Shown piece after piece: positions 61,782 to 64,000 of a stretch of 64,000 nucleotides of DNA. Both the position numbers and the translations under genes were made by a program. Location of the stretch: positions 5,209,501-5,273,500 of the forward strand of contig NZ_AP023368.1 of NCBI RefSeq assembly GCF_014218355.1, in the 5' to 3' direction. This DNA comes from Anaerocolumna chitinilytica. GTDB lineage: Bacteria > Bacillota > Clostridia > Lachnospirales > Lachnospiraceae. Positions within the stretch are counted from its first letter, which is position 1, and the number at the start of each line of letters is the position of its first letter. The notes below the pieces were generated by a model. It was not told the origin of the DNA, ran no database searches, and saw only the letters and a program-made list of their open reading frames with translations.

Positions 61782-62462
61782 TCAATTAGTTGAAGGATTT
61801 TCCTTCCAGATGGTGTAGAGCTTATCTTTTGAATCTACAACCGAAAACTCCTCAATATTATCGCCATTAAGATGGCAATCAACATAACGGTTATCAGATA
61901 TTTCATAATAGCAATCCCAGTCCATATGCTCATCAATATTGGGTAACCCAACTTCCTTCTTCAATTGTATCAGGCTGTGGCTGCGCTTCGCAAACTCTTT
62001 GAAAAAATCTTCCGAAAGTTTTCTTTTAACTAACCTATAATAACGATACTCGCCCATTACCTTATGAATGTCAGGCGCCATCCAAACAGTGTTTAGATTT
62101 TTTTTCTCGTCTGAGATATAAATTGCTACAATTGAGTTAGGCTTTTTAACAAATCCAGATGAATCTAGTGGTCGAACGTCATTGGTCGCATCCTCCACTT
62201 TACATACAGCAAATAAGCCATTTTCAACTTCAAAATAATAATATGCGTAAGCCGTCCATGAACAATTTGGTTTACCAATGACGGAAACGAAGTTACCGAA
62301 ATCATCATTCTTCTCAACAACTGCCCGAAGTTGATCCAAAGTAAGTTTTCTGTCATAATGGGTATACTTCCAAGACCTGCCTTCAATCCATCTAATATCA
62401 TCACGCTTTTCTGCAGAGTCTTGATAATACAACCCAGGGCCGTCATACTCTTCATTTTTCAT
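61782..62462 (-). CDS. Hypothetical protein
   Basis: A 226-residue soluble, charged protein without signal peptide. WIEGRSWKYTHYDRKLTLDQL, ENDDFGNFVSV and the WDCYYEISDNRYVDCHLNGD end can be noted. The aromatic and acidic style and small size recall immunity-type or SMI1-like proteins, but I recognise no family. GAAAGG precedes the ATG. It is an apparent single-gene unit between spacers E5 and E6. Confidence 0.6.
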   Translation of the reverse strand: MKNEEYDGPGLYYQDSAEKRDDIRWIEGRSWKYTHYDRKLTLDQLRAVVEKNDDFGNFVSVIGKPNCSWTAYAYYYFEVENGLFAVCKVEDATNDVRPLDSSGFVKKPNSIVAIYISDEKKNLNTVWMAPDIHKVMGEYRYYRLVKRKLSEDFFKEFAKRSHSLIQLKKEVGLPNIDEHMDWDCYYEISDNRYVDCHLNGDNIEEFSVVDSKDKLYTIWKENPSTN

Positions 62463-62489
62463 GCATTATACCTTTCTTACAATATATAA

Positions 62490-62600
62490 ATAACCTCCAC
62501 TTCCCATTACCATTCAATAAAAGCGAACTCTTTAACTCGTTCTACAAATTCTGATTAGTTTATACTTTATAACTTTAATAAATATAATGGGAGGTTCGCT
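62490..62600 (-). repeat. Cassette-type spacer E6
   Basis: Coding strand: AGCGAAC (62594-62600) and its exact inverse GTTCGCT (62522-62528) bound a 79-bp segment; with one bulged C the pairing extends to AGCGAAC(C)TC/GAGTTCGCT. Inside are CCCATTATATTTA (62579-62591), an AGTTAT/ATAAACT hairpin and GAATTTG. AAC/GTT ends with a bulged base are attC-like. Confidence 0.75.
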
Positions 62601-62653
62601 AAAATGGCTTATGTATTTCACTTATTTATCGATCCTATTATGCTCATTGTATA

Positions 62654-62983
62654 TTATTCTGTGTAGCATTCCTTACTTACAGGATAGAGTTCTGTTTCCC
62701 AACCTTCCAATGGTGGCTGAACAATATAACCAGGTTCAAAGTATTTTCTAATGTACTGCGCTGCTCGTTGCTCACAATATTTAAAATTTATAACACTTCC
62801 ATCTTCGTTTAATTCCAAATTATTCATAAATATCGCAAAAACCTGCTCCACGAAACTGCTTTCCTCTTTCATTGTGGAGTCGATATAATCTATTCCCTCT
62901 AAAGTAGGGTAGCCTAATGTTCCATGTGCAAACCAATAACTAAATTGGCGAACAGCACCACTAATATACATACTGACTTTCAA
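62654..62983 (-). CDS. Hypothetical protein (about 110 residues)
   Basis: A 109-residue protein starting at TTG, eight bases after GGAGG. Features are GAVRQFSYWFAHGTLGYPTLEGIDY near the start, VFAIFMNNLELNEDGSVINF in the middle and an YIRKYFEPGYIVQPPLEGWE end. I have a weak impression of a widespread domain of unknown function of this size but do not name it. It follows the gene at 63012 by 28 bases in the same unit. Confidence 0.6.
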   Translation of the reverse strand: MKVSMYISGAVRQFSYWFAHGTLGYPTLEGIDYIDSTMKEESSFVEQVFAIFMNNLELNEDGSVINFKYCEQRAAQYIRKYFEPGYIVQPPLEGWETELYPVSKECYTE

Positions 62984-63011
62984 ATCTATAACCTCCGTTT
63001 CTCATTTTATT

Positions 63012-63407
63012 TTAGCCTAAAGAAGTTATCCACTTTTGTAAAAACGCCATTTGCTCTTGCGTATTTGGAAATTCATTTATGTCAGCATAATCATAAATAC
63101 ATACAATATCTTGTAGCAATGCCTGTCTACCTAATTCAACAAGATAGATTTTGGCATTCGATCCCATCATTCCAGATTGGACAGCATTACGACGTGACCC
63201 ATTGCACTTTATCCCATAGCCCATAGCTAACAAGCAATCTCTCAATTTCTGATAGGCTGGCAGATAATTGTAATCGGAAACAAAAACCTCCCGATTGTTT
63301 ATACTGGTCTTCATAACAACATCATCAGAGTCTTCCTCGGCAAAGATTTCAAGTTCTGTTTCCGTTTTTGAATGGAATTCTATAATAATAACGATATACT
63401 TCGCCAT
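63012..63407 (-). CDS. Hypothetical protein
   Basis: A 131-residue protein with no recognised domain. The N-terminal half has alternating hydrophobic residues (YIVIIIEFHSKTETELEIFA) suggesting beta strands; the C-terminal half is helical. It is the first gene of a two-gene unit between spacers E6 and E7. Confidence 0.55.
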   Translation of the reverse strand: MAKYIVIIIEFHSKTETELEIFAEEDSDDVVMKTSINNREVFVSDYNYLPAYQKLRDCLLAMGYGIKCNGSRRNAVQSGMMGSNAKIYLVELGRQALLQDIVCIYDYADINEFPNTQEQMAFLQKWITSLG

Positions 63408-63409
63408 AT

Positions 63410-63545
63410 GTATTCCTCTATGTTTGTTCCGGTAGTGTCAAGTCTGATACTACTGTCCTCATACCACGATGTTTAATCTAAAAACTAGGGTTTAAATATA
63501 ATGGGAAATATCACCGACTACTTGATTTGCTTATTTGCAAAAGTG
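63410..63545 (-). repeat. Cassette-type spacer E7
   Basis: Coding strand: GCAAATAAGCAAA then TTTCCCATTATATTTAAA (63491-63508), sharing the AATAAGCAAA and CCCATTATATTTA blocks with E2 at similar spacing. A separate hairpin GTAGTATCA/TGACACTAC lies nearer the next gene. Confidence 0.65.
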
Positions 63546-63929
63546 TTATTTTTGTTTCATTCCAAAAGCAATCCACCGTCCGTCAATATCTTCTAACACA
63601 AATTCTAAATTATTATAATCTGTAATATGGAGCGGACGAACAATTTTGGCTCCTTTACTTATGAATTCATTTTGTAATGCTTCTTGATTGTCCGTAATAA
63701 AATACGAATCTTCCCCATACCCATAGAGTTCTCTATTTGTATAGATTTTTTCACTATTTGCTTTAGTCAATATTATTTCCACACGATCACGGTAAAGGCA
63801 TATGTGGGGTTCTTTTACATCTAAATATTTAACCATTCTAAATCCCATAACCTCGTTATAATACTTTGCAGTTTCTTCGATATTCGGCGTTGGGAACACC
63901 GCAAGTATTGAATGAATAAGTTTTTCCAT
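63546..63929 (-). CDS. VOC-family (glyoxalase/bleomycin resistance fold) protein
   Basis: A 127-residue protein of the vicinal oxygen chelate fold. ILAVFPTPNIEETAKYYNEVMGFRMV (about 8-33) is the classic N-terminal beta-alpha-beta start. The C-terminal FVLEDIDGRWIAFGM matches the DPDGN-type end. Members act as dioxygenases, glyoxalases or antibiotic-binding proteins; this one is not assigned. GGGAG precedes the ATG. Confidence 0.8.
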   Translation of the reverse strand: MEKLIHSILAVFPTPNIEETAKYYNEVMGFRMVKYLDVKEPHICLYRDRVEIILTKANSEKIYTNRELYGYGEDSYFITDNQEALQNEFISKGAKIVRPLHITDYNNLEFVLEDIDGRWIAFGMKQK

Positions 63930-63949
63930 ATTATTTCTCCCTTTTATGA

Positions 63950-64000
63950 CCCAATATAAATACTGGGTATCAATTATAATCTTTTTAATGACTGCCTATA
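63950..64000 (-). repeat. Cassette-type spacer E8 (cut by the window end)
   Basis: Coding strand: TACCCAGTATTTATATTGGG, carrying the TTTATATT block just before the VOC ribosome site and a small ACCCA/TGGGT hairpin. The other half lies outside the window. Confidence 0.45.

Noticed and set aside
59101..63505. AAATATAATGGG repeats read as plus-strand promoters (TATAAT -10 boxes)
   Set aside because: No consistent -35 at 16-18 bases, no plus-strand genes downstream, and conservation extends beyond the hexamer. Their placement after minus-strand stop codons fits spacers better, though antisense transcription is not excluded.
1..64000. CRISPR arrays, tRNA or rRNA genes, prophage
   Set aside because: No regularly spaced repeats, no tRNA-like cloverleaf or rRNA sequence and no phage structural genes were recognised on reading both strands; short ones could be missed without a search tool.

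Overview
The window looks like a chromosome segment of an anaerobic, Gram-positive, fairly AT-rich Clostridia member, most like the plant-fibre and mucin-degrading Lachnospiraceae. The grounds are gene content (CUT1 sugar ABC transporter without its own ATPase, many AraC/LacI regulators, a GH74-like protein, oleate hydratase, dlt-type surface genes), strong GGAGG ribosome sites, frequent TTG/GTG starts and intrinsic terminators. No rRNA, tRNA, insertion sequence or CRISPR array was seen. Taxonomy is inference.

Layout. 1-3.6 kb, minus strand: a truncated acyltransferase like the 2-oxoacid dehydrogenase E2 catalytic domain, an AraC regulator, a DHFR-fold reductase, a GNAT and a CBM9-like protein. 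3.6-16.2 kb, minus: a carbohydrate island. A divergent LacI regulator (16,231) faces an operon of a zinc-ribbon protein, two glycosidase-like proteins with DUF4832-type ends, a putative acyltransferase, a Gfo/Idh dehydrogenase and a sugar transporter. After a terminator follow a nucleotidyltransferase, a NahK-like sugar kinase and GalE. 17.3-24.4 kb, minus: an orphan sensor kinase, a metallo-beta-lactamase-fold protein, an MFS pump, an AraC regulator and argS. argS is preceded by an arginine-codon leader peptide and a terminator. 24.6-32.5 kb, plus: a two-component system and a non-canonical dlt-like operon (adenylating ligase, PLP decarboxylase-like protein, carrier protein, MBOAT acyltransferase, SGNH protein). 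32.6-43.5 kb: mixed transporters, two DUF2975 plus HTH modules, a flavoprotein, an XRE-TPR regulator, a lipoprotein and a second two-component system. 43.8-52.9 kb: a cytoplasmic-looking GH74-like protein with divergent AraC, a TetR/oleate hydratase pair, an SDR/MarR divergent pair and a GGDEF protein. 52.9-64 kb: small single genes, all on the minus strand (nucleotidyltransferase, LUD, GNAT, methyltransferases, effector-binding proteins, kinase, VOC, HD, unknowns).

The two most unusual things are as follows. (1) From about 59 kb to the window end, single-gene units are separated by related AT-rich spacers. On the coding strand these carry CCCATTATATTTA after the stop codon and TTTATATTAG just before the next ribosome site, and two of them have perfect terminal inverted repeats. 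Several units hold decayed genes. The layout recalls an integron gene-cassette array, although no integrase is in the window. (2) A dispersed leader hairpin (GAATATCAAATC / GATTTGATATTC followed by ACGAAAGGAG) sits directly before the start codon of unrelated genes at 6.9, 26.7, 31.5 and, degenerate, 46.4 kb. Also notable are the argS attenuator and the decarboxylase inside the dlt-like operon.

All functions rest on motif recognition by eye; no database search was possible.
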